Shown here in pieces: positions 43,409 through 52,204 of a stretch of DNA of 64,000 nucleotides; within the stretch, counting starts at the first letter, position 1; every line of letters begins with the position of its first letter. The notes under the pieces are model-generated. The model had not been told where the DNA came from. It was given only the letters and a program-made list of their open reading frames with translations, and made no database searches. The DNA comes from Bradyrhizobium sp. CB2312 (GTDB lineage Bacteria > Pseudomonadota > Alphaproteobacteria > Rhizobiales > Xanthobacteraceae), in contig NZ_CP121668.1 in the NCBI RefSeq assembly GCF_029714425.1, positions 5,167,501 through 5,231,500 of the forward strand, read 5' to 3'. The position numbers and the translations under genes were made by a program.

Positions 43409-45634
43409 TCATTGAATTCGAATGACAACTGTGTCCGCGGCGCCCGTGGCATCGATCACAGTGAGCCTTGCAAAGCCCGGGCCGGGCGGATCGATCAGGC
43501 GCTGGCGGCGGCCGTCGATCTCGCCGCGCCAGGTTCCGTTCACCATCACCGTCATGGGCAGGACACCGCCGGCGACCTTTACGGGCATGGCGGCGGCCTC
43601 CGAACCGCCGGAACGATCGACATCGATGCGCGAGCCGTTCAGCGGAAACTGGATGTGCAGCGCCTGCTCGCCGCCGGTGCGAACGAGTTCCCCGATCGGG
43701 CGGAACCGCCGCAGCGGCAGCGGCAACTTGGCGTTGCTGGCCACCAGGGTTCCCTTGGGCGGCTTCGGCAGCGGGGTCAGCGTCTTGCCGGTGCGGGCGA
43801 AAGCGTCGAACAGGATCGGCGCGGCGGCGACGCGCCCGATCAGCCCGGGAACCGGAGCGCCGTCGGGCCGGCCGACCCAGACGCCGATGGTCATGCGCCC
43901 GTCGAAGCCGACCGACCAGGCATCGCGATAGCCGTAAGATGTGCCGGTCTTGAACGCGATGCGGTTGTGGGCGGCATTCTCAGGCGGCGGCGTGCCGAAC
44001 AGCACGTTGCCGACCTGCCAGGCCGCGGCCTGGTCCAACAGCCGCATCGGCTCGCGGTCGTCCTTGGCCGCGATGACCTCGCGCAGCGGCTTGGTGGTGC
44101 CGAGCCGGGCGAAACCGGTGTAGAGCTGGACAAGGTCCTGGAGTGTCACGCCGACGCCGCCGAGGCCCATCGCCAGCCCCGGCGCCTCGTCCTTGGGCAG
44201 GACGAGATTGCCGCCGGCCTGGCGCAGCCGCGAGGCCAGCCGGCTCGCGCCGACGCGATCGAGCAGCACGATCGCCGGAACGTTCAGCGACAATTGCAGC
44301 GCCTTCTTCACCGGCACCGTGCCCTGGAACGTCGTGTCGAAATTTTCCGGCGCGTAGGAGCCGAAGCGAACCGGACGGTCGTCGATCAGGCTGTCGGGAT
44401 GAACAAAGCCGTCTTCGAAGGCGAGGCCATAGATGAACGGTTTCAGCGTCGAGCCCGGCGAGCGGACGGCGCGGGTTATGTCGACCTGCCCTGCCCGGCT
44501 GTCGTCGAAATAATCGGCTGATCCAACTCGCGCGAGCACGTCGCCGCTCTCATTGTCGACCACGATGATGCCGACCGAGATGTTCGGTCCCAGCGCAATG
44601 GCGCGGTCGCGCGCCAGCGGCTCCAGCACCTTCTGCAAGCTCGCATCCAGCGTCAGCTTGATGATCGGCGTGTCCTTGACGGTCGCGAGCGCGGAGTCGG
44701 AGGCGTGCGGCGCCAGGATCGGCATCGGCTTGCGCAGTTTTGGCACGGGCGCGGCCTTGGCTTGCGCCGCGTCCTCGGAGCTGACGACATGCTCCGCGAC
44801 CATGCGATCGAGCACCCGATCGCGCGCCTTGCGCGCGGCCTCGGGATAGCGGTCGAGCCGGCGCGTCTCCGGCGATTGCGGCAGCGCGACCAGCAGCACA
44901 GCTTCGGCGAGCGAGAGCCGCTTTGGCTCCTTGCCGAGATAGGCGATCGAGGCGGCGCGGATGCCTTCGAGATTGCCGCCGTAAGGCGCCAGCGCGAGAT
45001 AGAGGTCGAGGATCTCAGCCTTGCTCATGCTGCGCTCGATCTCGATCGCGCGCACGATCTGGCGCAGCTTGGCGTAGAGCGAGCGCTGCCGCCGCGGCTC
45101 CATCAGGCGGGCGAGTTGCATCGAGATGGTCGAGCCGCCGGACACGATTTGGCCGCGCGTTCCCAGTTGCAACGCGGCGCGGCCGAGAGCGAGCGGGTCG
45201 AGACCGTTATGGGCGTAGAAGCGCTGGTCCTCATATGCGAACAGCAGTTTCAGGTAGGTCGGATCGACGGTCGTTTTGGCATCGACCGGCAGCCGCCAAC
45301 GGCCGTCGGTCATGGCGTAAGCGCGCAGCAATTTTCCATTGCGATCAACGACCGTGGTGGAGACCTGCCGCGCTTCGTCGAGCGGCAGTGGGCCAAGGGA
45401 ATAGACCCAGCCGACAAAGCCGATGACGGCGACGATGGAGGTGAGCGCGGCGGCACAGAGGAGGCGATGGCCCCAACCCCTCGCTCCGTCATGGCCGGGC
45501 TTGTCCCGGCCATCCACGTTCTTGGCCTCGGCACCAAAGTCCGTGGATGCCCGGGACGTCTGCGCGAAGACGCGCTTCGCGCTCTTGCCCGGGCAGGACG
45601 ACGGAGTTTGAGGCCGGTTCGGAGCGTCAGTCAT
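43409..45634 (-). CDS. pbpC: Penicillin-binding protein 1C, with repeat-encoded N-terminal insert
   Basis: 741 residues from the ATG at 45634 (MTDAPNRPQTP); a GTG at 45646 overlaps the upstream stop. Residues ~11-50 (SSCPGKSAKRVFAQTSRAST, then KNVDGRDKPGHDG) are encoded by a dispersed palindromic repeat. A membrane anchor (LTSIVAVIGFVGWVYSLGPL), a GT51 transglycosylase (FAYEDQRFYAHNGLDPLALG with the catalytic Glu, STISMQLARLMEPRRQRS) and a transpeptidase (SPGSTLKPFIYGLAFEDG with Ser and Lys; KTGTSYGYRDAWSVGFDGR) follow. The C-terminal domain is of the BiPBP_C type. It polymerises and cross-links peptidoglycan and pairs with the alpha-2-macroglobulin gene upstream, as in yfhM-pbpC of other Gram-negatives. 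Confidence 0.93.
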   Translation of the reverse strand: MTDAPNRPQTPSSCPGKSAKRVFAQTSRASTDFGAEAKNVDGRDKPGHDGARGWGHRLLCAAALTSIVAVIGFVGWVYSLGPLPLDEARQVSTTVVDRNGKLLRAYAMTDGRWRLPVDAKTTVDPTYLKLLFAYEDQRFYAHNGLDPLALGRAALQLGTRGQIVSGGSTISMQLARLMEPRRQRSLYAKLRQIVRAIEIERSMSKAEILDLYLALAPYGGNLEGIRAASIAYLGKEPKRLSLAEAVLLVALPQSPETRRLDRYPEAARKARDRVLDRMVAEHVVSSEDAAQAKAAPVPKLRKPMPILAPHASDSALATVKDTPIIKLTLDASLQKVLEPLARDRAIALGPNISVGIIVVDNESGDVLARVGSADYFDDSRAGQVDITRAVRSPGSTLKPFIYGLAFEDGFVHPDSLIDDRPVRFGSYAPENFDTTFQGTVPVKKALQLSLNVPAIVLLDRVGASRLASRLRQAGGNLVLPKDEAPGLAMGLGGVGVTLQDLVQLYTGFARLGTTKPLREVIAAKDDREPMRLLDQAAAWQVGNVLFGTPPPENAAHNRIAFKTGTSYGYRDAWSVGFDGRMTIGVWVGRPDGAPVPGLIGRVAAAPILFDAFARTGKTLTPLPKPPKGTLVASNAKLPLPLRRFRPIGELVRTGGEQALHIQFPLNGSRIDVDRSGGSEAAAMPVKVAGGVLPMTVMVNGTWRGEIDGRRQRLIDPPGPGFARLTVIDATGAADTVVIRIQ
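45485..45606. repeat. Palindromic repeat inside the 5' coding part of pbpC
   Basis: TCCGTCATGGCCGGGCTTGT, CCCGGCCATCCACG, GTCCGTGGATGCCCGGGAC and GCCCGGGCAGGACGACGG form a nested hairpin. I recall this type of element, with CATGGCCGGGCTTGTCCCGG and CGTGGATGCCCGGGAC arms, as widely dispersed between genes in Bradyrhizobium. Here it is in frame within pbpC and translated as DGRDKPGHDG and flanking residues. Confidence 0.75.
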
Positions 45635-45642
45635 CCCACCAC

Positions 45643-48600
45643 TCACTTCGCCGCTCGCACCTCAACCGTTCCCGTGCCCGTCCGGCCGTAGCGCGAGGGG
45701 TTGTACATGTCCTCGACATAGGCCTGCGGCAGCACGTATTTGCCGGGCGAGACCGCGCGCACGACATAGGCGACCGTGAACACCGCCTTGGAATCCGAGG
45801 CGCGGTCCACCGCCGCGGTGAAGCGGTCGTCGCGGAACTCGGTATCCTCGGGCTCCTCGCCGTCCTCGATCCAGTCCAGCGTGCCGCTGTCGCCCGACGA
45901 CACGAGCTTCGGATTGTCGATCTCGAGACCCGCCGGCAGATAGTCGGACACCATGATGTGGCCGTACTCTGGCTTCGCTTCCGTGATCTTCAACACCACG
46001 GCGAAGCGATCATTCTGCTTCACCTTGCTGATATCGGCGGGCTTGCCGTCGAGCGTGAAGTAGTTGCGCTCGATCTTGAACCCGGCCGAGGCGGCCGGCT
46101 CCGGCGTGACCGGCGAGCCCGACACCGAGACCACCGCCTGCACCGGTGCGTCGCCGGTGTTGGTGATCTTCAGCGGCTTGCCGCTCAGCGTGTCCGCCTT
46201 GTAGCTGCGATACAGCGCGGTCTTGACCGGCTGGCCGTCGACCTCGATCGACAGGTTCTCCTTGGCGAGCGCCCTCGCCGCCAGCACCAGCCACGCATTC
46301 TCCTGCGTGGAGGTGTACGGCGTCAGCCCGCGCGCGGTCTCGACCCGCGACACCGCCTGCGTCAGCGTCGCCTTCGGCGCGTTGCCTTCGCTCGCGAGCG
46401 AGACAAGAGCCGCGGCATCGCGGAGCTGCGAGCCGTAGTCGGTGCGGCCGAATTCGAGCACCGGCTTCGGCGCCAACGAGTCCAGAGCCGCGCTATATAC
46501 CCGCTCCGCGCGGTTGCGGTCGCCGACCAGCGCCAGCGCCGCCGCGAGCTGCGACTTCGCGATCGGCGTTGCGAGGTTGGAGAGCTTGGTGTCGGCGAGA
46601 TAGCGGAGATCCCCGATCGGCGCTGCGCCATTGCGGGCGAGCACATAGAGGCCATAGGCGAGATCGCGGCCGCCGTCCTTCTCCGGCTCGTTGCCGTTGA
46701 CGACCGAGTTGCGGATACGGTCGAGCGCGTTCTTGAACAGCACATCCGGCACCACAAACCCCTTCTCGCGGGCACGGGTGAGGAAGTCCGTCACGTAGGC
46801 ATCTAACCAGGCATCGTCGCCGCCCGCCGACCACAGGCCGAACGAGCCGTTGGAGCCCTGGCGGGCCAGCAGCCGCTCGATGGCGTCGCGGATGCGCTGG
46901 TCGACCTCGGTGTCCATGGCGAGATGCGCGCCGGCCGCGAGCTCGTTGACGTAAAGCAGCGGCATGGCACGGCTCGTGATCTGCTCCGAGCAGCCATAGG
47001 GATAGCGATCGAGCGCTTTGAGGATCGTTGCCGCATCGAGTGCGGTCGACAGGCTGGCCGAGACCGAGACGCTGCCGGTACCCGGCACGAGGTCGGAGAA
47101 CATGTCCGAGGTCAGCGTCAGGCTCTCGCCCTTCGCCAGCGTGCGGATCGAGCGCCGTGCCAGCACCTGCGTCGCTGCCTTGACATCGAACGCATAGTGG
47201 CGCGCCAGCGCAAGGCCGTTCGGTCCCTTGATGTCGACGTCGAGCGTCGCCTGCCCCGCCGCGGTCGCATCGAGCGCGAGCGAGAACGAGTTGCGCTGCT
47301 TGGCGGCGAGTTTCACCGTAGTCGCGGGATTGCCGGTCATCTTCACCGGGCCGCCGGTCTTGACATTGATGACGTAATCGCCGGCCTGGCCCTCGACATT
47401 GTCGATCTCGAGGTTGACCGTGCCGTGGTCGCCATTGAGCAGGAAGCGCGGCAAGGTCGTGGTCAGGACCACGGGATCGCGGATCACGACGTCGGTGTTG
47501 GCGCGGCCGAGTTTCGTCGCGGTCCACGCCACCGCCATGACGCGCGCGGTACCGGCGAACTCCGGAATGTCGAAGCTCACCTCGGCGGTGCCGTCGGCGC
47601 CGACCGTTACGATGCCCGAATAGAGCGCCAGCGGCTTCTGCGCGGGCGGCGAGCCCTGGAGCTCGGCAGCTCCGGCATCGCCGCCGGACTTGATCTGGCC
47701 GCGCGTGCCCGACATGCCGTCGATCAGCTGCCCATAGAGATCGCGGATCTCCGCGGTCAGGCGGCGCTGGCCGAGATAGTAATCGTCCGGCGCCGGCGGC
47801 TTGTAATTGGTGAGGTTGAGGATGCCGACATCGACCGCTGATATCACCACCTTGGCATCCTCGCCGGGATTGAGTCCGTCGAGCCTGACCGGGATCTTCA
47901 GCGTCGCATTGGGGCGGATCAGCGCCGGCGGCGCCAGCTTCACCTGCAGCGTGCGGGTCTGCTTGTCGATGCCGAACCATTTCAGGCCGATCGCGCGGCC
48001 CGGCATGCGCTGGGCCGCCGCATCAAGCGGACGGCGTAGCGTTGCCACCACATAGGCGCCGGTGCCCCAGTCCTTGCCGACCGACAGCTTCACCTGCGCG
48101 GTGCCTTCCCGAACGTCGATGGTCTGCGTTGTCAGCAGGCGGTCGCCGAGCACGTTGACGGTGAGCTTGCCAGCGGAGCGGACATTGACCGAGACCGTCA
48201 TGGTGTCGCCGGAAGCGTATTGCGGCTTGTCGATCGAGGTCTCCAAAAGGTCCGGCGTGTCGGCGCTGCCGTCGGAATACCAGCCGACGTCGAACTGCAC
48301 CGAGGTCACCGGACCGTCGGCGTCGTTCGACTTCACATCCAGCCGATAGCGGCCGGGCTGCGGGCTGAGCGAGATCCGCGCCGGCTTGTCAGCCGCGATG
48401 GTCACGTCACCGTCGGCGACGCGCGAAGTCGACTTGACCGGCTCGTACTCCCAATAATTGTTCTGGCGATACCATTGGTAGCGCGACTCCATCTTCAACA
48501 GCTCGTAGCGCAGGCCGTCGCGGCGCAGCTTCTCGCCCTCGGGCGAGACGAACACGGCGTCGAACTCGGCCTTGTCGCCCTCGGCGACGTTCTTGTCTGC

Positions 48601-50847
48601 GAATAGCGGCTTGATGCCGATCTGCGCGGCGGTGGGCGCGACCGGCAGTACCAGCTTGCGCTCGACGGTGCGGCCCCCCGTCTCAACCATGCGGACGAAG
48701 ATCTGCGCCTCCTGCGGACGCGTCGAGGCCGGTTGCTTGTCCAGCGTCACCGGGAAGGTGGCGACGCCGTTGGCGTCGGCCTCGGGCAGGTTCTCCAGCG
48801 GCGTGCGCTCGTTCGAGGTGGTCTCCTCGTCGGCGACGCCGAACTGGTAGCCCGCGAAGCCCGGACGCTCGCTCGCGGGCGCGATCAGCATGTCGCCCTC
48901 GAGCGCAAGACCAGAGGCCGGCGCGCCATAGAGGAAATGACCGTTCGCCTTAAGCTCCACAGGAGCGTTAGCTTTGATCAGCTTGTCCTTGGCGGACAAG
49001 TCGAATTCGATCCGCTCAGGGACGTAATCCTCGACCATGAAGGTGGTCTCGCCGACCGACGAGCCCTTCGGGTCGGTGAAAGCGCGCACGCGCCAGGTCC
49101 CGGTCGGCACGGCCGAGTTGAGCGGCACGGACAGCGTGCGGCCACCGGCGCCCTGGTCGGCCAGCACGGCGCGGCGGTATTCGACGCCGTCGGGGCGCTC
49201 GATCACCAGGGTCAGCGGCCCGCCGCTGACGGCATTGCCCTGCCCGTCGCGCAGCAGCGCTGTCAGGAACACGGTCTCGCTGGAGCGGTAGACGCCGCGC
49301 TCGGCATAGACGAAGGCGTCGGCGCCAACGGGCACCGCGCGGCCCGCAACGCCGCGATCGGACAGGTCGAAGGCCGAGGTCTTCAGGCTCAGGAAGGCAT
49401 AGTCCGCCTTCTCGCCGGTGACGGTGAGCAGCGCAGGCGACAGACCGCCCTCGCCGCGCGCGAGGCCCGCCTCGAACAGCACATGGCCGGAATCGTCGGT
49501 CTTGCGGGTCGCCAGGATCTCGTTGTTGCGCGCGACCAGCCGCACCTCGGCCCTGCCGACCGGATCGGTCGAGGCCAGCGAGTTCACGAAGACGTGGATG
49601 CCGTCATTGCCGGAGTAAGCGGACACGCCGAGGTCGGAGACGATGAACCATTGCGTGGCGAGCTGGTACTCGTCATCCGAGCCCGGGCCCTTGGCCGCAG
49701 CCGTCATCACATAGACACCCGGCTGGAGCTCGCCGAGCGCCTGGTCGACCGGGAATGCGGTAGTGACGTCCTGGTTCAACGTCATCGCGGTCGCAAGCTC
49801 GCCGGACCAAACCTTGACGCCGCGTTCGTCGCCGAGATCGCCGAGCTGAGATTTGGTCAGCGTCTTCTGGAAATCGCTGTCCACCACCGTGTTGATCAGG
49901 TTGCGGTCGCCGATCCGGAACACGTTGATGTTGACCGCGGGCGTGTTGACGCTGACCACGGGAATGCCGCGCTGGCCGGTCCTGGGCAGTACATAAGCGC
50001 GGCTGGTGAAGCGCACGAACGGCTTGCGGTCGCGCACATAGATGTTGAACTCGGCCGATTTCGGCAGGCCTTCCTTGACGGTGGACGGCAGGCCGGCGCG
50101 CAGATTGACGTTGTAACGCTCGCCGTGCTTGAGGCCGTCGACGCAGAGCTGCTTGCCCTCGGCCGACAGCGCCGGCTTGTCCTGCCCCGCCAGCGCCAGG
50201 AACGGCGCGAAATCAGTGCGTTTTGCCAATTCCTCCGAGAACTGGAAGCAGGCGCGCGGGCTCGCCGAATCCGAGTCCACGGTGTAGTCGAGCAGCCGGA
50301 ATCCGTGCTCGTCGCGCAGCTTCTCATACTGGCCGCGGACATCGGCGACCTCGCGCGCCTCGAGCGACAGCCGCAGCGCATCCAGCGCCGGCCGCCACAG
50401 CTTGCGTTCGGCGAGCGACTTGCCGAGCACGGCGAGCGCATCGGCCTCCTCGCCCGGATTGCCGGCGCGCTGGTAGGCGATGTAGGCGGCGGTCGAGGCG
50501 CGCTCCAAAAGGAACGTCTGCTCGCTCGAGTTCTTGGGCCAGATCTGGGGGATCACCTTGGCGAGCCGCAGCCAGTTGCCGGCATCTTCCGGCGAGGTTG
50601 CGGCGATCTGGCCGAGGACCGACAGACCGGTGCGGTAGTCATTGCGGCGGAAGGCGGCGTCGGCGTCCGTCTTGAGCGTCGCATTGGTCTTGGCGACCGG
50701 CCCTGCCTCGCTCTTGATCTGGGCCTCCAGCTTGATGGCGGAATCGGCGAGATCGTCGCGTTTGAACGCCTTGTCGGCGGCCTGCGCGGCCGAAAGGCCG
50801 AGCGCCAGCGTGGCGCAAAGAGTGACGGCGCGAACAAGACCGATCAT
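45643..50847 (-). CDS. Bacterial alpha-2-macroglobulin family protein
   Basis: 1734 residues from the ATG at 50847 (MIGLVRAVTLCATLALGLSA), with a signal peptide ending AQA|AD. No lipobox is seen, unlike E. coli YfhM. An N-terminal helical region (to ~residue 250) is followed by a series of macroglobulin beta-domains, the bait/MG region with RGVYRSSETVFLTALLRDGQ, and the thioester site RYPYGCSEQITSRAMPLLYV (Cys1286, CxEQ type). The alpha-helical thioester domain follows and a receptor-binding-like end closes it (YVVRAVSPGKYVLPQAYVED). It traps proteases in the periplasm and is thought to protect the cell when the wall is breached; the adjacent pbpC can then repair peptidoglycan. Stop overlaps the GTG alternative start of pbpC. 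Confidence 0.93.
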   Translation of the reverse strand: MIGLVRAVTLCATLALGLSAAQAADKAFKRDDLADSAIKLEAQIKSEAGPVAKTNATLKTDADAAFRRNDYRTGLSVLGQIAATSPEDAGNWLRLAKVIPQIWPKNSSEQTFLLERASTAAYIAYQRAGNPGEEADALAVLGKSLAERKLWRPALDALRLSLEAREVADVRGQYEKLRDEHGFRLLDYTVDSDSASPRACFQFSEELAKRTDFAPFLALAGQDKPALSAEGKQLCVDGLKHGERYNVNLRAGLPSTVKEGLPKSAEFNIYVRDRKPFVRFTSRAYVLPRTGQRGIPVVSVNTPAVNINVFRIGDRNLINTVVDSDFQKTLTKSQLGDLGDERGVKVWSGELATAMTLNQDVTTAFPVDQALGELQPGVYVMTAAAKGPGSDDEYQLATQWFIVSDLGVSAYSGNDGIHVFVNSLASTDPVGRAEVRLVARNNEILATRKTDDSGHVLFEAGLARGEGGLSPALLTVTGEKADYAFLSLKTSAFDLSDRGVAGRAVPVGADAFVYAERGVYRSSETVFLTALLRDGQGNAVSGGPLTLVIERPDGVEYRRAVLADQGAGGRTLSVPLNSAVPTGTWRVRAFTDPKGSSVGETTFMVEDYVPERIEFDLSAKDKLIKANAPVELKANGHFLYGAPASGLALEGDMLIAPASERPGFAGYQFGVADEETTSNERTPLENLPEADANGVATFPVTLDKQPASTRPQEAQIFVRMVETGGRTVERKLVLPVAPTAAQIGIKPLFADKNVAEGDKAEFDAVFVSPEGEKLRRDGLRYELLKMESRYQWYRQNNYWEYEPVKSTSRVADGDVTIAADKPARISLSPQPGRYRLDVKSNDADGPVTSVQFDVGWYSDGSADTPDLLETSIDKPQYASGDTMTVSVNVRSAGKLTVNVLGDRLLTTQTIDVREGTAQVKLSVGKDWGTGAYVVATLRRPLDAAAQRMPGRAIGLKWFGIDKQTRTLQVKLAPPALIRPNATLKIPVRLDGLNPGEDAKVVISAVDVGILNLTNYKPPAPDDYYLGQRRLTAEIRDLYGQLIDGMSGTRGQIKSGGDAGAAELQGSPPAQKPLALYSGIVTVGADGTAEVSFDIPEFAGTARVMAVAWTATKLGRANTDVVIRDPVVLTTTLPRFLLNGDHGTVNLEIDNVEGQAGDYVINVKTGGPVKMTGNPATTVKLAAKQRNSFSLALDATAAGQATLDVDIKGPNGLALARHYAFDVKAATQVLARRSIRTLAKGESLTLTSDMFSDLVPGTGSVSVSASLSTALDAATILKALDRYPYGCSEQITSRAMPLLYVNELAAGAHLAMDTEVDQRIRDAIERLLARQGSNGSFGLWSAGGDDAWLDAYVTDFLTRAREKGFVVPDVLFKNALDRIRNSVVNGNEPEKDGGRDLAYGLYVLARNGAAPIGDLRYLADTKLSNLATPIAKSQLAAALALVGDRNRAERVYSAALDSLAPKPVLEFGRTDYGSQLRDAAALVSLASEGNAPKATLTQAVSRVETARGLTPYTSTQENAWLVLAARALAKENLSIEVDGQPVKTALYRSYKADTLSGKPLKITNTGDAPVQAVVSVSGSPVTPEPAASAGFKIERNYFTLDGKPADISKVKQNDRFAVVLKITEAKPEYGHIMVSDYLPAGLEIDNPKLVSSGDSGTLDWIEDGEEPEDTEFRDDRFTAAVDRASDSKAVFTVAYVVRAVSPGKYVLPQAYVEDMYNPSRYGRTGTGTVEVRAAK

Positions 50848-51248
50848 GATGGACTCCCGGAAAGCGCGGACGAACGCCGCGGCAAATGAAATGCGCGGAA
50901 AGGTGACGGACTCAAGGCGATGGAACCGAAGGTGCAAATCGTCGCATTCGCCATGACAAGGCAGGCCCAGAGGAGACCGGCCGCGATATCGCCGCGCACG
51001 CCGTCCTGATGGCGCAGCAACACCTAGCCAGTCGACCGGCAGCCGTGTCCCGGAAGCTCCTCAGCGCTTCCCGGCGATGTGAACCATCGTCCGTTGCGCT
51101 GCCGCTCAACCCGGCACCCTGACACCCCGCCGTTCCGCTTTGTCGCGGCTCGGGGGAAATCGGTTCGGTTCAGACTTGGCGAAACACCAGATTTTTCATA
51201 TTGGCATGTTAGATGAACAGCCGGCCCCGAACCGGGGCGGCTCGAGAC
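50848..51248. other. Intergenic region between alpha-2-macroglobulin gene and tRNA-Arg
   Basis: About 400 bp with no credible gene on either strand. It should hold the leftward promoter of the alpha-2-macroglobulin/pbpC pair and the promoter of tRNA-Arg. The stretch AGATTTTTCATATTGGCATG at 51189-51208 is AT-rich and lies where a tRNA promoter would be. Confidence 0.4.
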
Positions 51249-51325
51249 GGTCCCGTAGCTCAACTGGATAGAGTAGCGGATTTCTACTCCGCGGGTTGCA
51301 GGTTCGAGTCCTGCCGGGATCGCCA
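51249..51325 (+). tRNA. tRNA-Arg (anticodon TCT)
   Basis: Acceptor arms GGTCCCG/CGGGATC pair over 7 positions (one G-U). D-arm TAGCTCAACTGGATAGAGTA, anticodon stem GCGGA/TCCGC with loop TTTCTAC (TCT), T-loop GGTTCGAGTCC and an encoded CCA end at 51323-51325. 77 nt. Confidence 0.97.
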
Positions 51326-51375
51326 GTCTTTCCACAATCCACACACCACGATGCGCGCTCGTTGTTGCAGGTCGC

Positions 51376-51409
51376 AAAAAAAACGGCCCCAGCACGAATT
51401 GCCGGAGCC
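51376..51409 (-). terminator. Rho-independent terminator of the candidate sRNA
   Basis: A 10-bp stem with loop ATTCG, then a run of eight T on the minus strand (eight A at 51376-51383 on the plus strand). No protein gene lies upstream of it on that strand for ~800 bp. Confidence 0.8.
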
Positions 51410-51473
51410 GCTGGAGGCCTCGACGGTAATGGGGGCCGCCAAGGCGCACGCAGGTCTAGGATGATTCGCTCAT
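51376..51473 (-). ncRNA. Candidate small RNA, ~98 nt
   Basis: No reading frame, but a complete transcription unit is visible on the minus strand. A -35-like TTGTGC, a 16-bp spacer and -10 TATACA (51485-51480) lie upstream. About 100 nt later comes a strong terminator: the 10-bp stem GGCTCCGGCA/TGCTGGGGCC (two G-U pairs) and eight T. The body contains GGCGGCCCCC and GAGGCCTCC, which may pair internally and leave a C-rich loop able to touch ribosome-binding sites. I cannot place it in a known family. Confidence 0.5.
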
Positions 51474-51640
51474 AGGGTCTGTATACCTTTGGAGATAAGC
51501 GGCACAATTGTCCCGCTGTCTGAGTGACCGAAACGCGCCTTGGTTTTTCCACACCTACGACAGGAAGTAGCTCGCCATCGTTTGGCGCCGCTAGGAATCG
51601 ATAATTTGCGGGTTGCTGGCAATGTCGCTTTGATCACGGC

Positions 51641-51967
51641 ATGCCCCGCCCGATCAGACGACACACACCGACGCACGCCGACGGCCGGCCGCTCAAGATC
51701 ACGTTCGGCGAGATGCGCGAGATGGGCTTGCGCGGGGTCCTGGTCTACTGCCATTGCGGCCACCACGTTGAACTGGATGCGGGCCGCTGGCCGGACGAAA
51801 TGCGGCTGTCCGACCTCGAGCAGCGGCTTGTGTGTCAGGGCTGCGGATCACGCGGCGCCGACGTGCGGCCGGACTTCGAGCGGATTGATAGCCGGCTGGC
51901 CATCATTGGCCCAACGATCTCGATAGAGCCTGGGAGGCCGCCAATTGTAAGGCGACCTTACTGTTAG
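51641..51967 (+). CDS. Small zinc-ribbon-like protein, 108 aa
   Basis: MPRPIRRHTPTHADGRPLKI, then a helix FGEMREMGLRGVLVYCHCGH with a CxC, and 30 residues later RLVCQGCGSRGADVRPDFER with CxxC. Four cysteines in two pairs are consistent with one zinc site. Rhizobial genomes contain many proteins with this LVYCxCGHxV...CxxCGxRGADVRPDF layout. Function unknown. Its last codons overlap by 4 bp the stop of the 32-aa gene on the other strand. Confidence 0.75.
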   Translation: MPRPIRRHTPTHADGRPLKITFGEMREMGLRGVLVYCHCGHHVELDAGRWPDEMRLSDLEQRLVCQGCGSRGADVRPDFERIDSRLAIIGPTISIEPGRPPIVRRPYC

Positions 51968-52062
51968 AGGTCGATCTTTAGTTTCACCATCGCAAAGGCA
52001 AACAGCCCTTCAAAACTCACGAAGGCAGCAACGATCAAGGCAGCGAAAAAAATCTGATTCAT
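51964..52062 (-). CDS. 32-aa single-span membrane protein
   Basis: MNQIFFAALIVAAFVSFEGL followed by FAFAMVKLKIDL: one membrane helix and a short basic tail. A GGGGGA ribosome-binding site lies nine bases before the ATG. The end converges on the zinc-ribbon-like gene with a 4-bp overlap. Function unknown; small membrane proteins of this kind often modulate larger membrane complexes. Confidence 0.6.
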   Translation of the reverse strand: MNQIFFAALIVAAFVSFEGLFAFAMVKLKIDL

Positions 52063-52204
52063 GGTGGGTCTTCCCCCAAGGTGGCACGGATCGTACGGAT
52101 TTATGGTTAACGAAGCCTTGAGCTCGCAACCGGAGCCAATCTTCCCTGAAAGACCCGAATTCCCGGAACGTCGTCCCTAAGCTGAAGCAACAAGCGAGGA
52201 CCGG

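Noticed and set aside
51249..51325. tRNA-Arg as the attachment site of an integrated island to its right
   Set aside because: No integrase and no duplicated tRNA 3' end were found in the following 12 kb.
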